The position numbers and the translations under genes were made by a program. Shown here piece by piece: positions 1 through 8,722 of a stretch of DNA of 36,136 nt. The number at the start of each line of letters is the position of its first letter. The stretch's first letter is position 1. Where the stretch lies: the NCBI GenBank assembly GCA_017617035.1, contig JAFZWV010000022.1:1-36136 (forward strand). The letters run 5' to 3'. Below the pieces are notes generated by a model. That model did not search any database. It saw only the letters and a program-made list of their open reading frames with translations, and was not told the DNA's origin. Source of the stretch: Bacteroidales bacterium (GTDB lineage: Bacteria; Bacteroidota; Bacteroidia; Bacteroidales; UBA932).

Positions 1-4
1 AAAA

Positions 5-36
5 TTTGTAATTGAAATAAGAAAATAATATCTTTG
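5..36 (+). promoter_or_regulatory. Bacteroidota-type promoter of rpmH
   Basis: A TTTG at 5-8 and a TAtcTTTG at 29-36 are separated by 20 bases, which matches the Bacteroidota sigma-factor consensus (-33 TTTG, 19-23 bases, -7 TAnnTTTG). Transcription should begin a few bases after 36, giving rpmH an A-rich leader of roughly 30 bases with no Shine-Dalgarno sequence. Confidence 0.8.
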
Positions 37-72
37 CCCTCCCAAAATCGAAAAACAAAAAAATAGATAGAT

Positions 73-225
73 ATGAAAAGGACATTCCAACCCTCACGTC
101 GCAAGAGAGTCAACAAGCACGGTTTCCGTGAGCGTATGGCTTCTGCAAACGGCCGCCGCGTTCTGGCTGCCCGTCGCCGTCATGGCCGCAAGAAACTTAC
201 CGTTTCTTCCGAAGATCGCTTTTAA
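73..225 (+). CDS. rpmH: Large ribosomal subunit protein bL34
   Basis: This 50-residue, very basic protein is a component of the 50S ribosomal subunit. It begins [12 protein letters not shown], contains the family-typical HGFRERM stretch and [17 protein letters not shown], and ends in SSEDRF. The length is normal for bL34 and the ATG at 73 is the only sensible start. It stands alone behind its own promoter and is followed 21 bases later by a strong hairpin terminator, so it is probably monocistronic. It was too short to appear among longer reading frames but the identification is unambiguous. Confidence 0.97.
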   Translation: MKRTFQPSRRKRVNKHGFRERMASANGRRVLAARRRHGRKKLTVSSEDRF

Positions 226-246
226 TTGATGCCGTCAGGCTCGATT

Positions 247-279
247 AAAAAAGGGTTGGCAGTGCGCCAACCCTTTTTT
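247..279. terminator. Bidirectional intrinsic terminator
   Basis: A14-base arm at 247-260 (A6 then GGGTTGGC) pairs with 266-279 (GCCAACCC then T6) around the loop AGTGC. The A-run on one side and T-run on the other make it work on both strands. It lies between the convergent rpmH and C1 peptidase genes, whose stop codon is only two bases away. Confidence 0.9.
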
Positions 280-280
280 G

Positions 281-1630
281 TTATTCTTCTCCGAGAAACA
301 TCGGATCCCAGGCGGGGAGTTTTATCGGCTCCTGATCGAGATAGCCTGCGAGGTCTTCCGGGATGTATTGGCGCTCGACAACGAGGCGGAACATATACTC
401 GTCGAACCACTCGTCGGTCATGATAAGGTTTCCGCGATAGCCGGCGGATTCACCCCAGCTGTTTTCGACCATCCACTTCACCGGCTTGCCATCCTTGATG
501 TCTACGGCGATGAGTGTCATTGCGTGGGAGGAACCGCTGGCGTGGGTGAGGATGCGCTCTTTTTTGTCCATGGTGAATTTCACTCCAAGCAGCGACTCGT
601 AGTCGTAGTTGGCGAGATCCATGACACCCTTTTTGCGGTCGAGGAACTTACCTACGTCGCAGGAGAAGTACATGGCTTTGTCGTCTTTGATTGAGGCAAT
701 AGCCATCTCCTTGATGCGATCTATAGGGAGGTTGAGGTAGAGCCAGTTGTCGCCGTCGTAGAGGTGACGGTCGTATTCAATCTCGTAGAGTTTGTAGTAC
801 TCGCGGCTGGGATCGTTCATCAGCATTACATAGTCGTGGTTCAGATCGAAGCCACACATCTCCTGATAGAACTCCTGAGGGGTGTAGGTCTTGCCCTTCC
901 ACTCGAACTCAACAGGCGGTTCGCCGTAGCTGAGGCAGAGGATGCGATAGATTTCCGAGAGCTGTTCGACCTTGAGCTTCTGGGCGCACTTGGGGCATTT
1001 CGCTGCGCGGAGGGCCAGGGCATCCTGCCTCAGGAGAGTCTTGAGCTGGCTGGCCATCTGTGAGGTGCTGTTGGCGATAAACGACTCGGGCATCACCTCG
1101 GCGGGAACAACGCCGTATTTCATTACGAGGTTGGCAACTCCTGTGAAGGTGCCGCCGTCGCTGATCGGGTTGCTCAGCAGCCAGTCGACCTGACGGTCGT
1201 CGATGGGAAGATCGCGGGTATCGATTATAGCCTGGAGGAAAAGGTTGGCCTTTTCGAGCTGGTCGTAGAAGAAGCAGTAGCTCTGCGAGAACTGGAAATT
1301 ACCGAGGTCGTGCTTGGTGATTGCGGCAGCACGCAGGACATTGAGACCGGTAAAAAGCCAGCAGCGGCCGGACTGTTTCTGGTCTGTGATTCCGGAGGTG
1401 TTTACCCTGTCGGAGAACTCGGTGTCGATCATGGCCGCATTCTCGGCATTCACTGCCAGAGTGTTGAGCGCAACGGCGTTGAGCGCGTTTCTGACTGCTT
1501 TGTCGGCTGAGGTGTTGGAGTAGCCCTTGCGGATAGTCTGGAGCATCAGGGAATCGATGCCTCCGCGGTTCTGGGCGAGAGCGCCGGCTCCGATGAGAGC
1601 GAGGGCGACAAGTGCGATCAGTCGTTTCAT
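281..1630 (-). CDS. Secreted C1-family cysteine aminopeptidase (bleomycin hydrolase / PepC type)
   Basis: This 449-residue papain-fold peptidase probably trims peptides outside the cytoplasm. The N-terminus MKRLIALVALALIGAGALAQ is a signal peptide, absent from the classic cytosolic enzymes. The catalytic residues are visible: Q84 and C90 in QKQSGRCWLF, H369 in SSHAMTL, and N390 in ENSWG. The C-terminus LPAWDPM is typical of the bleomycin hydrolase group. A CPKC pair at 212-215 in an insert could bind metal. The start at 1630 was chosen because it gives the signal peptide and forms an ATGA overlap with the stop of the upstream permease gene, suggesting translational coupling. A longer frame to 1714 only adds an arginine-rich antisense-like stretch. 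It is the last gene of the tyrS operon. Confidence 0.92.
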   Translation of the reverse strand: MKRLIALVALALIGAGALAQNRGGIDSLMLQTIRKGYSNTSADKAVRNALNAVALNTLAVNAENAAMIDTEFSDRVNTSGITDQKQSGRCWLFTGLNVLRAAAITKHDLGNFQFSQSYCFFYDQLEKANLFLQAIIDTRDLPIDDRQVDWLLSNPISDGGTFTGVANLVMKYGVVPAEVMPESFIANSTSQMASQLKTLLRQDALALRAAKCPKCAQKLKVEQLSEIYRILCLSYGEPPVEFEWKGKTYTPQEFYQEMCGFDLNHDYVMLMNDPSREYYKLYEIEYDRHLYDGDNWLYLNLPIDRIKEMAIASIKDDKAMYFSCDVGKFLDRKKGVMDLANYDYESLLGVKFTMDKKERILTHASGSSHAMTLIAVDIKDGKPVKWMVENSWGESAGYRGNLIMTDEWFDEYMFRLVVERQYIPEDLAGYLDQEPIKLPAWDPMFLGEE

Positions 1631-2730
1631 TTTTTTATTTCCTTTATACTTATTGTCGATACAAGTGCGCCGATGGCGGCAACGCCTCCGGCGGTAAGAA
1701 GTACGTCGGTCCATTTCAGAACTACCGGGTACGCGTTGACCAGATAGTTCCCGGGCATCTTTACGATGCCGGTGTACTGCTGGACCAGGACGAGCGCTAT
1801 TCCTGCTACCAGACCAATGACGAGGCCGAGCAGCGAGACGAACCAGCCTTCGAGCCAGAAGGTGCGGCGGACCATGGCCTGGTCTGCGCCGATGCTGCGA
1901 AGCGTTTCAATATCGCCCGTCTTGTCGATGATGAGCATAGAGAGCGAACCGAAGATGTTGAAGGCCACGATAAGGACCACGAAAATGAGTATCATGTAGA
2001 TGGCGGCCTTCTCGTAGCGCATCATCTTATAGACGGCGGGGTGTTGCTGATATTTGTCGAGCACCTCGAAGTCGGGGCCGAACAGTTCGCGGACCTGGCG
2101 TACGGATGCACCATGGCCGTAGATTTCGAAGGCGGTGACTTCCGAATCGATATGGAGCAGTTCACGGGCCTTTTCCATAGGCACCACGACAAGGCTTTCA
2201 TCCGACTGGAGTATCTCCTTCGGCCTCATCTTGATCGTCTCCAGCGATGCGGCTGGATTGGCCATGGAGAAACTCTCAGACTTGCTGGGGAAGAAGAGGG
2301 CGAGCTGGTCCGTGAAATAGGTCTTGATGCCGAGTTCCTGGGCCAGGGCAGAGCTTACGCTGCATTGCCATGCTCCTTCGAGGCCGCGCACGCGAGTGAT
2401 GGTCTGGCGGTCGCCGTAGCGGGCGGCGACGGTCTCCTCGAGGACGCCCTCGGCTGAGTCGACGCCCGCAAGCCCCGCGACCGCCGAGAAAGGCTCGCCA
2501 GAGGCCTCGAAGGTCTTCCCGCTTACGGGCTTAATGACCATGTCGGGGGTGTTGGCGTCGAGATTGTCCCTGATTATCTTGTCGAAACCGTTGTAGACCG
2601 ACATGATAACTATGAGCGCGGCGGTACCCACCGCCATTCCGGCGGCGCTGATTCCGGAGATCCAGCTTATCACGCTCCGGGACTTGCCGGAGAACAGATA
2701 GCGCCCGGCTATGAAGCCTGATACGCCCAC
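1627..2730 (-). CDS. FtsX/LolC-LolE family ABC transporter permease
   Basis: A 367-residue inner-membrane protein of the lipoprotein-releasing/FtsX-like permease family. The start FIAGRYLFSGKSRSVISWIS is the hallmark N-terminus. A transmembrane segment at about 21-45 is followed by a large periplasmic domain (about 60-230) and three more membrane segments near 236-260, 290-315 and 340-362. LolCDE complexes move lipoproteins from the inner membrane towards the outer membrane; the ATPase partner is not in this window. The start is a GTG at 2730, one base after the rbfA stop, and no ATG nearby would retain the conserved N-terminus. The rbfA-permease pairing is common in Bacteroidota. LolC, LolE and other FtsX-like roles cannot be separated from sequence alone. 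Confidence 0.85.
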   Translation of the reverse strand: MGVSGFIAGRYLFSGKSRSVISWISGISAAGMAVGTAALIVIMSVYNGFDKIIRDNLDANTPDMVIKPVSGKTFEASGEPFSAVAGLAGVDSAEGVLEETVAARYGDRQTITRVRGLEGAWQCSVSSALAQELGIKTYFTDQLALFFPSKSESFSMANPAASLETIKMRPKEILQSDESLVVVPMEKARELLHIDSEVTAFEIYGHGASVRQVRELFGPDFEVLDKYQQHPAVYKMMRYEKAAIYMILIFVVLIVAFNIFGSLSMLIIDKTGDIETLRSIGADQAMVRRTFWLEGWFVSLLGLVIGLVAGIALVLVQQYTGIVKMPGNYLVNAYPVVLKWTDVLLTAGGVAAIGALVSTISIKEIKK

Positions 2731-2731
2731 T

Positions 2732-3076
2732 CTATTTCTTGAGTAATTCTTCGATGTGCTCTACGTAATCGAGGGTAGTGTCGAGGTAGAAGTCCAGTTC
2801 GGGGACTATACGAAGCTGTTTTGCGACCTGCCTGCCGAGTTCGCCCCTTATGGCCTTGCTGTTTTCGTCGAGCAGTTTCATCACCGCTTCCTGTTTATCG
2901 GAAGGGAAGATGCTTACATAGACCTTGGCGATGGAAAGGTCCGGGCTGACCCTGACCTCGCTGACGGTCACCATGGCGCCGCCCCAGGCGGCCATGCCCT
3001 TGCTCCTTATTATTTCGGCCAGGTCGCGCTGAAGTTCGCGGCCCACCTTCTGCTGTCTGGTTGACTGTCCTTCCAT
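2732..3076 (-). CDS. rbfA: 30S ribosome-binding factor A
   Basis: This 114-residue KH-fold protein helps mature the 16S rRNA 5' end and 30S subunit, notably in the cold. The family pattern is clear: QQKVGRELQRDLAEII at the N-terminus, then VTVSEVRVSPDLSIAKVYVSIFP, then an amphipathic helix ending RGELGRQVAKQLRIVPELDFYLD with DTTLDYVEHIEELL. Length is normal. Its ATG at 3076 follows the tyrS stop by one base, so it is read from the tyrS message and leads directly into the permease gene. Confidence 0.95.
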   Translation of the reverse strand: MEGQSTRQQKVGRELQRDLAEIIRSKGMAAWGGAMVTVSEVRVSPDLSIAKVYVSIFPSDKQEAVMKLLDENSKAIRGELGRQVAKQLRIVPELDFYLDTTLDYVEHIEELLKK

Positions 3077-3077
3077 C

Positions 3078-4367
3078 TTACTTTATGTTGATTATGTAGT
3101 AGTCTTTCTTACCTTTCTGGGCGAGGATGTACTTGCCGTCGATGATGTCGGCATCAGTTATCTCGCGGGTGAAGTCGGTAACCTTCTCCTTGTTGAGCGA
3201 GAAGCCGTTGCCCTGGATCATTTTGCGGGCTTCGCCCTTGGAGGGGAAGACCTGGGTTTCGACTGCAAGGAAATCGAGAATTCCGAGAGGGAGTTTTGCG
3301 CGCTCTACATCAAAGGTAGGGACTCCGTCGAATACTGCCAGGAAGGTCTTTTCATCGAGGCTGCGAAGGTCTTCCGCGGTAGCCTTGCCAAAGAGCATCT
3401 GGCTGGCCTTGACGGCATTTTCATACTCCTTTTCGCCATGGACCATGATTGTAACTTCCTTGGCGAGAAGCTTCTGGAGCCTGCGCTGGCCGGGGTCCTC
3501 GGCATGCTCCGCTATCGCGGCTTCAATAGTCTCGCGGTCGAGCATGGTGAAGATCTTGATGTACTTTTCGGCGTCTTCGTCGCTTACGTTGAGCCAGAAC
3601 TGGTAGAACTGGTAAGGACTGGTCCTTTCCGGGTCGAGCCAGATGTTGCCCTTCTCGGTCTTGCCGAACTTTCCTCCGTCTGCCTTGGTAATAAGAGGGC
3701 AGGTGAGGGCGAAAGCTTCCTTGCCGAGTACGCGGCGGATGAGCTCAGTACCGGTAGTGATATTGCCCCACTGGTCTGCGCCTCCGAGCTGCAGGCGGAC
3801 GTCGCGATGCTCATATAGATACAGGAAGTCGTAGCCCTGGCGAAGCTGGTAGGTGAATTCAGTGAAGGACATACCCTCGGAAGAGTTGCGCTCAAGACGC
3901 TTTTTCACCGAGTCCTTGCTCATCATATAGTTGACGGTAATGAGCTTGCCGATATCGCGGGTGAAGTTGATGAAGGTGTAGTCCTTCATCCAGTCGTAGT
4001 TGTTGACCAGTTCGGCCTTGTTGGGCGCATCTGATTCGAAATCGAGGAAGCGCGCAAGCTGGGCCTTGATACACTCCACGTTGCGGGCCAACGTCTGCTC
4101 ATCTAGCAAGTTCCTTTCCTGGCTCTTCATCGAAGGGTCGCCTATCATACCGGTGGCGCCGCCGACGAGGGCGAAGGGTTTATTTCCGCACTCCTGGAAG
4201 TGCTTTAGGATCATTATACTGACAAGGTGACCGATATGAAGGCTGTCTCCTGTAGGGTCTATTCCCACATAAGCTGACATGGGACCTTTTGCGAGTTCTT
4301 CTTCCGTTCCGGGGGTGATATCCTTAATCATCCCTCTCCATTTGAGTTCCTGAACAAAATTCTTCAT
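3078..4367 (-). CDS. tyrS: Tyrosyl-tRNA synthetase
   Basis: A 429-residue class I aminoacyl-tRNA synthetase that attaches tyrosine to tRNA-Tyr. The HIGH signature is at 44-47 in DSLHIGHLV, the KMSKS-loop equivalent is the usual TyrRS variant in [10 protein letters not shown], and tyrosine-pocket segments include [10 protein letters not shown]-terminal S4-like RNA-binding domain starts near residue 360 ([21 protein letters not shown]). The ATG at 4367 ([12 protein letters not shown]) fits the family; an extension to 4433 would cross its own promoter. It heads the operon tyrS-rbfA-permease-C1 peptidase. Confidence 0.96.
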   Translation of the reverse strand: MKNFVQELKWRGMIKDITPGTEEELAKGPMSAYVGIDPTGDSLHIGHLVSIMILKHFQECGNKPFALVGGATGMIGDPSMKSQERNLLDEQTLARNVECIKAQLARFLDFESDAPNKAELVNNYDWMKDYTFINFTRDIGKLITVNYMMSKDSVKKRLERNSSEGMSFTEFTYQLRQGYDFLYLYEHRDVRLQLGGADQWGNITTGTELIRRVLGKEAFALTCPLITKADGGKFGKTEKGNIWLDPERTSPYQFYQFWLNVSDEDAEKYIKIFTMLDRETIEAAIAEHAEDPGQRRLQKLLAKEVTIMVHGEKEYENAVKASQMLFGKATAEDLRSLDEKTFLAVFDGVPTFDVERAKLPLGILDFLAVETQVFPSKGEARKMIQGNGFSLNKEKVTDFTREITDADIIDGKYILAQKGKKDYYIINIK

Positions 4368-4388
4368 CGAATGATAATCTATAGTCCA

Positions 4389-4416
4389 CAAATTTAGCAA
4401 ATAATAGTTAAATTTG
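4389..4416. promoter_or_regulatory. Mirror-image divergent promoter for tyrS (-) and tpiA (+)
   Basis: CAAATTTA at 4389-4396 is the minus-strand -7 box TAaaTTTG of tyrS, and TAAATTTG at 4409-4416 is the plus-strand -7 box of tpiA. They are perfect inverted copies separated by 12 bases. Neither has a clear TTTG -33 element. Leaders would be about 17 bases for tyrS and 30 for tpiA. Confidence 0.65.
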
Positions 4417-4450
4417 CTTGTTTGAATATTCACTTAACACATTATAGCTA

Positions 4451-5206
4451 ATGAGAAAGAACATTGTCGCGGGAAACTGGAAGATGAACACCACCGTTCC
4501 CGAAGGAGTAGAGCTTGCAAAGGCAGTAGTAGCTGCAAGCGCACAGGTGCCGGCAGAGGTCGGTCTCGTAATCGCAACTCCGTTTACTCACCTTTGTCCT
4601 GTCAGCGAGGTCGTTAAAGGAACCCGCGTAGCGCTTTCCGCAGAGAACTGCGCAGATAAGGAGAAGGGCGCATACACCGGAGAGGTGTCTGCCGCAATGA
4701 TCAAGAGCGCCGGCTGCGAGTACACCATCCTTGGTCACTCCGAGCGTCGCCAGTACTACGGCGAGACCGATGAGAAGCTCGTCGAGAAGACTAAGCTCGC
4801 CCTTGCAAATGGTCTTAAGGTTATCCTTTGCGTAGGCGAGAACCTCGAAGAGAGGGAAGCAGGCAAGCATTTCGCAGTTGTCGAGGCCCAGACCAAGAAC
4901 GTCCTGAGCCAGTTTACTGCAGAGGATATGGCCTCCATCGTCATCGCTTACGAGCCCGTTTGGGCTATCGGAACCGGTAAGACCGCTACCGCAGATCAGG
5001 CCGAAGAAATCCACGCCTACATCCGCGGTCTTCTTAAAGACATCTTCGGAGCAAAGGTCGCAGACGACACCACCATCCTTTACGGCGGATCCTGCAAACC
5101 TTCAAATGCTGGTGAGTTGTTCGCGAAGCCCGATATCGACGGCGGCCTCATCGGCGGCGCATCGCTCAAGGCAGAAGACTTTATCGGAATCGCACTGTCA
5201 TTTTAA
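4451..5206 (+). CDS. tpiA: Triose-phosphate isomerase
   Basis: A 251-residue TIM-barrel enzyme interconverting dihydroxyacetone phosphate and glyceraldehyde 3-phosphate in glycolysis and gluconeogenesis. The substrate lysine K11 lies in AGNWKMN, the electrophile H96 in GHSERR, the catalytic base E168 in [11 protein letters not shown], and the phosphate-binding loop in [10 protein letters not shown] and GGLIGGASL. Length and start are standard. It is divergent from tyrS and its last 26 bases overlap the 3' end of the oppositely oriented exported-protein gene, so it probably has no dedicated terminator. Confidence 0.98.
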   Translation: MRKNIVAGNWKMNTTVPEGVELAKAVVAASAQVPAEVGLVIATPFTHLCPVSEVVKGTRVALSAENCADKEKGAYTGEVSAAMIKSAGCEYTILGHSERRQYYGETDEKLVEKTKLALANGLKVILCVGENLEEREAGKHFAVVEAQTKNVLSQFTAEDMASIVIAYEPVWAIGTGKTATADQAEEIHAYIRGLLKDIFGAKVADDTTILYGGSCKPSNAGELFAKPDIDGGLIGGASLKAEDFIGIALSF

Positions 5207-5597
5207 GCGACTCGCGGCTATACCATAGCCAGACAACATCGCCCTCCATCTTAACTACCTGGAGGACGATGTTTTTTCGTACCTCGTCGGCTCCGGTAGG
5301 GGAGGTCCAGCGCACGAGACCGGCGGTAATCATCTGGTCTTCCTCGGTAGGTTCGGCTTGAAGCCTTACGATGAAGTAGTCCGACATGTTGTCTGTGTGG
5401 AGCCTGAATTCCAGATTGTCGGCATTGTAGGCGTACTGGCAGGTGAGGGGATTGTAGGTGATTATTTCGGTCTTGCCAACCGCCATTCTGAGGGTGGCGT
5501 CGGTAAGGAACTCCGGAGTATAGGTTCCCGGTTCCACACACGCCGTCGGCGCGAGCAGAAGCACTAAGCAAACCAGTATGTAGCCTATACGTTTCAT
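5181..5597 (-). CDS. Small exported protein, probable lipoprotein, unknown function
   Basis: A 138-residue protein with a signal sequence ([20 protein letters not shown]) whose cysteine at 20 could be lipidated, although the residue at -3 is P rather than the usual L or V. The mature part is mostly beta-rich ([54 protein letters not shown]), suggesting a small beta-sandwich. I recognise no family. Its ATG overlaps the stop codon of the M6 peptidase gene as ATGA, so the two are translationally coupled and this may be a partner, inhibitor or chaperone of the peptidase (inference). Its 3' end overlaps tpiA by 26 bases. Confidence 0.75.
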   Translation of the reverse strand: MKRIGYILVCLVLLLAPTACVEPGTYTPEFLTDATLRMAVGKTEIITYNPLTCQYAYNADNLEFRLHTDNMSDYFIVRLQAEPTEEDQMITAGLVRWTSPTGADEVRKNIVLQVVKMEGDVVWLWYSRESLKMTVRFR

Positions 5598-7285
5598 TCC
5601 TTCACCGTCAATTCTTTAACTATAACGTCGGTCGTCCCGTCCGGCCATTTGACCTCCGCCCGGAGAGTCCCGCTCACGCTGAGCGTGAAATAGCCCTCGC
5701 CGTCGGTTACGGCCGGCCGGTCTCCGAAGTACCAGTGGATTTCCTCCGCCTCCGTGGCGTTATGGACATAGAGGGGGAAGCGCGCGCCCTTCTCGAAGGT
5801 GCCGTCTTTGTTTCGCACGCCGCCCACGAAGTAGATGAACGGGATCGTGTTGCGGTTGTCTATGACCATGGTCTTGAATGCGCCCGACTTGGAGTAGACG
5901 GCGTCGGGGGTGTAGACGGTCGCGAGCGAGGTGTAGTTCGTTCCGCCCTTGAGGCCCTCGGGCATGCAGGTAAGCAGGCCGTCCGGTCCGGGCATGAGCT
6001 TCTCGATTACCGGTTCTTCACGGCCCTTGGACAGGGCTACGGTGCAGCTGTCGATCTCGCCCAGCAGGCTTTCGTCGACCTGCCAGACCAGGATTGCGGA
6101 GCTCTGGAAGGCAGTCTGGCGTACCTGGGTGAGCGGTTCGATTACATTGAAGGTGACGCTGCTGTCGGGGTTCATGCGTATGTCTTTAAGGGCATAGCGG
6201 GCCTGGGCGCCGCTCCAAGACCGGAAAGCCGGGTCGCCGTCGGAGCAGAAGGTCTGCGTCTCGCTGTAGGGGAAGAAGACAGCCGTGATCGTATCCGCTT
6301 CAGGGCACGCCTCTACGAGGTCGGCGCATTGGTGGTCCGGGCGGGCGTTGACTTCGTTTTTCTGCCAGCGCTCGTAGGCGCGAAGGGTAATGCTGTAGTA
6401 GGTCGAATAACCCGCGCGGCCGGACGACTTGTCGATGTGGTAGACCAGCAGACCGTTTCCTCCGATGAAAGAGTCGCGCCCTTCCATGGCCCTGCACTCG
6501 AAGAGGTAGTACTCGCCCGGGCTGTCGGTAGGGTAGTAGAGGTAGTCATGGCCCCGCCCGAACGGCCGAAGGGTATACTCGCCGGGGGAGAGGGTGTCAC
6601 GCTGTCCCAGCCCGAGGATGTCGAAGTCTATTGCGCACAGGCCTGCGGGAGTGCGGGTGCTGTCGTTGTGGTCGCCTTTGTCCATGAGGGCGATGCTGCC
6701 CCACAGGCCCTTTGCGAGGCCGCCGCTGCCCTCCTCGTCGGTATCGTAGAGGTCCTGGAACCCGAGGGCATGGCCGAACTCATGGCAGACCGGCCCGATT
6801 TGCAGGGGCTTGCCATAGATAATCTCGCCCATGGCGGCATATTCGTCGATGACGACATGGTCCAGTCGCAGGGAGATGTTCTTATTTAGAAGATGGTGGT
6901 GCTGAGGCCATATCTCCTCGCCGGAAAAGATAACGGCCACGCAGTCTAGCTTTCCGTCGGAATCGCAGTCGTATTTCTGGAAGTTGACCGCGGTGTTGGC
7001 ATGGCGGCAGGCTTCGTCGACCGCGAGATGGACCGTTTCGTTGGTATAGGTTCCGGTGAGAGTTACTACAGGGCCAAGTTCAAAGCTGACGCTGATGTCG
7101 GGGGCGAGCTGTTCGTTGAAGTAGCGGGCGGATTCTGTGAGAATTGAATCCAGGTATTCTTCAGATACTGTGAAGGGAGTTCCGCCGAGCTCGGCGCGGA
7201 TGAAAATTACGCGGCGCTCCTGCTGGGCCCAGAGGCATAGGCAGCTCAGTAGAAGTGTTATTAATAAGACCGCGGTCCTTTTCAT
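5594..7285 (-). CDS. Secreted M6-family zinc metallopeptidase
   Basis: A 563-residue secreted protease of the M6 (immune inhibitor A-like) family. The signal peptide ends near LCLWAQ at 21. The zinc motif HEFGHALGFQD spans 168-178 (ligands H168 and H172, catalytic E169, third ligand presumably D178), followed by the met-turn-like ALMDKGDHND and PAGLCAID around 199-220. A DCDSDGKLDCV stretch at 106-116 looks like a calcium loop. The C-terminal third is beta-rich and probably Ig-like. The start at 7285 gives a clean signal peptide and lies just 4 bases after a -7 box, so the mRNA may be leaderless. It is followed by an overlapping small exported protein. Confidence 0.88.
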   Translation of the reverse strand: MKRTAVLLITLLLSCLCLWAQQERRVIFIRAELGGTPFTVSEEYLDSILTESARYFNEQLAPDISVSFELGPVVTLTGTYTNETVHLAVDEACRHANTAVNFQKYDCDSDGKLDCVAVIFSGEEIWPQHHHLLNKNISLRLDHVVIDEYAAMGEIIYGKPLQIGPVCHEFGHALGFQDLYDTDEEGSGGLAKGLWGSIALMDKGDHNDSTRTPAGLCAIDFDILGLGQRDTLSPGEYTLRPFGRGHDYLYYPTDSPGEYYLFECRAMEGRDSFIGGNGLLVYHIDKSSGRAGYSTYYSITLRAYERWQKNEVNARPDHQCADLVEACPEADTITAVFFPYSETQTFCSDGDPAFRSWSGAQARYALKDIRMNPDSSVTFNVIEPLTQVRQTAFQSSAILVWQVDESLLGEIDSCTVALSKGREEPVIEKLMPGPDGLLTCMPEGLKGGTNYTSLATVYTPDAVYSKSGAFKTMVIDNRNTIPFIYFVGGVRNKDGTFEKGARFPLYVHNATEAEEIHWYFGDRPAVTDGEGYFTLSVSGTLRAEVKWPDGTTDVIVKELTVKE

Positions 7286-7289
7286 ATCC

Positions 7290-7297
7290 CAAAGATA
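7290..7297 (-). promoter_or_regulatory. -7 promoter box of the M6 peptidase gene
   Basis: Read on the minus strand this is TATCTTTG, a perfect -7 element, ending only 4 bases before the ATG at 7285. No clear TTTG was found 19-23 bases upstream. The distance implies a leaderless or nearly leaderless message. Confidence 0.6.
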
Positions 7298-7403
7298 CGA
7301 AAAAAGGGGCAAAAGTCACGGGATAAATAAATCAAGGGGAGGGGTAAAAAAATCAAGGGCCGATACCTCACGGCATCAACCCCAGACGTGTACTAAAACC
7401 TAA

Positions 7404-7424
7404 ACCTGCACTATAGATGCAGGT
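7404..7424 (-). terminator. Possible weak terminator of the rplY-pth operon
   Basis: ACCTGCA (7404-7410) pairs with TGCAGGT (7418-7424) around a 7-base loop. On the minus strand the stem is followed by TTTAGGTTTT, a poor but T-rich tract, about 30 bases downstream of the pth stop. Confidence 0.4.
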
Positions 7425-7452
7425 GGTTTCAAGAACGTTGCATCAAATTGAA

Positions 7453-8037
7453 TTATTTTTCAGATTTTTTTGTGTTGACCCCGGTCATGGCTTTGTCGGG
7501 ACCGACAAAAATCCAATCCAGGACCCCCTGGGAGACCTTTTTGCAGAGCTCGGGCATTTTCTCGCTCTCTTCGGGGCTGAGTTCGCCGAGAACGTAGTCG
7601 ACCTGCTCTCCTTCGTGGAAGTCGTGGCCGACGCCCATACGGATGCGGCAATAGTTCTCGGTTCCGATGGTCTCGGCGATGTTGCGCAGGCCGTTGTGGC
7701 CGCCGTCGCTGCCGTTCATTCTCATTCGGAGCGTGCCGAACGGGAGATTGATGTCGTCGCAAATGACGACAAGACGCTCTTCGGTAATGGGGAGTTTCTG
7801 GAGGTAGTACCTCACGGCGTTGCCGCTGAGGTTCATATATGTAGAGGGCTTCAGGAGATAGAGCGTGCGGCCCTTTATGCTTAGAACCGCAAGATCTCCG
7901 TACCTCTGGGTATTAAAAGAAGTGTCGGATGCCTGAGCCCAGGCATCCAACACCATAAATCCCATATTATGGCGGGTCTTGGCGTACTCGGGGCCGATAT
8001 TACCGAGCCCTACAACAAGATAGCTCTCGCCTGCCAT
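7453..8037 (-). CDS. pth: Peptidyl-tRNA hydrolase
   Basis: A 194-residue hydrolase that recycles tRNA from peptidyl-tRNA released by stalled ribosomes. Catalytic H23 lies in TRHNMGF; N69 (STYMNLSG), D94 (VICDDINLPFG), H114 and N115 (GGHNGLRN) line the active site, in step with the E. coli enzyme residues N68, D93, H113 and N114. The first motif reads GLGNIG rather than GLGNPG. The start at 8037 lies 12 bases after the rplY stop; rplY-pth is a conserved pair in Bacteroidota. Confidence 0.96.
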   Translation of the reverse strand: MAGESYLVVGLGNIGPEYAKTRHNMGFMVLDAWAQASDTSFNTQRYGDLAVLSIKGRTLYLLKPSTYMNLSGNAVRYYLQKLPITEERLVVICDDINLPFGTLRMRMNGSDGGHNGLRNIAETIGTENYCRIRMGVGHDFHEGEQVDYVLGELSPEESEKMPELCKKVSQGVLDWIFVGPDKAMTGVNTKKSEK

Positions 8038-8049
8038 AATTCGGAGCTT

Positions 8050-8634
8050 TTACTCAGCTGCTGCTTCCTCGGTAGCGGCTGCCGCGGTGTTGCGGGTAGC
8101 ACGTACGCTGCAGATCACTGCATCCTTGTCGGTGAGGATCTGGAGGCCAGGGAAACTGAGATCACCAGCCTTGATCTTCTTGTCGAGACCGAGGTCGGAG
8201 ATGTCAACTGTAACGTCGTCCGGAAGGTTCTTCATGAGACCTGCGACGCGGATCGAACGGGAGTTCTGGGTAAACTTACCGCCGAGCTGAACGCCCTTGG
8301 AGTGGCCTGAGACCTTAACGGGAACGCTGATGCTGATGGGCTTGTCCTCGCTTACGGAAAGGAAGTCTACATGGAGGCAGATGTCCTCTACCGGGTGGAA
8401 CTGAAGTTCGTGGAGGATGGCTGTGTACTTTTTACCATCGAGGTTGAGGTCAACGATGTGGGAATAAGGGGTGTTGGTAAGACCCTTGAGATCCTTGGCG
8501 TTGACTGTGAAGAGGATGTTCTCAATACCTGCACCATAGAGGTTGCAAGGGACGAGACCCTGACGACGGAAAGCCTTGATGGTGGCTTTGTTGCCAACCT
8601 GACGAAGCTGGCCCTTAAGTTCGAAATGCTGCAT
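8050..8634 (-). CDS. rplY: Large ribosomal subunit protein bL25 (Ctc type)
   Basis: This 194-residue 5S rRNA-binding protein of the 50S subunit has the bL25 domain first (LKGQLRQVGNKATIKAFRRQGLVPCNLYG, with the family's YTAILHELQFHPVEDICLHVDFL) and then the CTC-type beta domain (IRVAGLMKNLPDDVTVDISDL). The tail is low-complexity AAAATEEAAAE, common in Bacteroidota. The ATG at 8634 is preceded by A-rich sequence. It has a complete promoter and a structured leader of roughly 80 bases, so it may be controlled at the RNA level. Confidence 0.95.
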   Translation of the reverse strand: MQHFELKGQLRQVGNKATIKAFRRQGLVPCNLYGAGIENILFTVNAKDLKGLTNTPYSHIVDLNLDGKKYTAILHELQFHPVEDICLHVDFLSVSEDKPISISVPVKVSGHSKGVQLGGKFTQNSRSIRVAGLMKNLPDDVTVDISDLGLDKKIKAGDLSFPGLQILTDKDAVICSVRATRNTAAAATEEAAAE

Positions 8635-8662
8635 TTTCTAAATGTTTAAAATGTGTTACTCA

Positions 8663-8710
8663 GTCCGAGTCTCGCCCGGACCCCATTGCACCAAATCGCC
8701 TGTGCGATTT
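8663..8710 (-). promoter_or_regulatory. Structured 5' leader of rplY
   Basis: Two hairpins lie between the predicted start site and the rplY ATG. AAATCGC (8693-8699) pairs with GCGATTT (8704-8710) around a 4-base loop, and GTCCG (8663-8667) pairs with CGGAC (8677-8681). Neither is followed by a T-run, so an autoregulatory ribosomal-protein leader is more likely than an attenuator (inference). Confidence 0.45.
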
Positions 8711-8722
8711 CCAAATGCGGCG

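Noticed and set aside
1612-2457. A 281-codon plus-strand open frame opposite the permease gene
   Set aside because: It is antisense to a clearly recognisable FtsX/LolE-like permease and has no recognisable domains.
3078-4433. Longer tyrS starting at 4433
   Set aside because: The extra 22 codons overlap the tyrS -7 box and the divergent tpiA promoter and add no family-conserved sequence.
5735-6889. A 384-codon open frame on the plus strand opposite the M6 peptidase gene
   Set aside because: It is the antisense shadow of a gene with strong codon bias; the product is low-complexity (Val, Ala, Glu, Gly, Arg) with no family features, while the minus strand has an intact HExxH protease.
7313-7452. 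Small gene between the M6 peptidase and pth
   Set aside because: No open frame with a plausible start and protein-like composition; only a weak hairpin and A-rich sequence were found.
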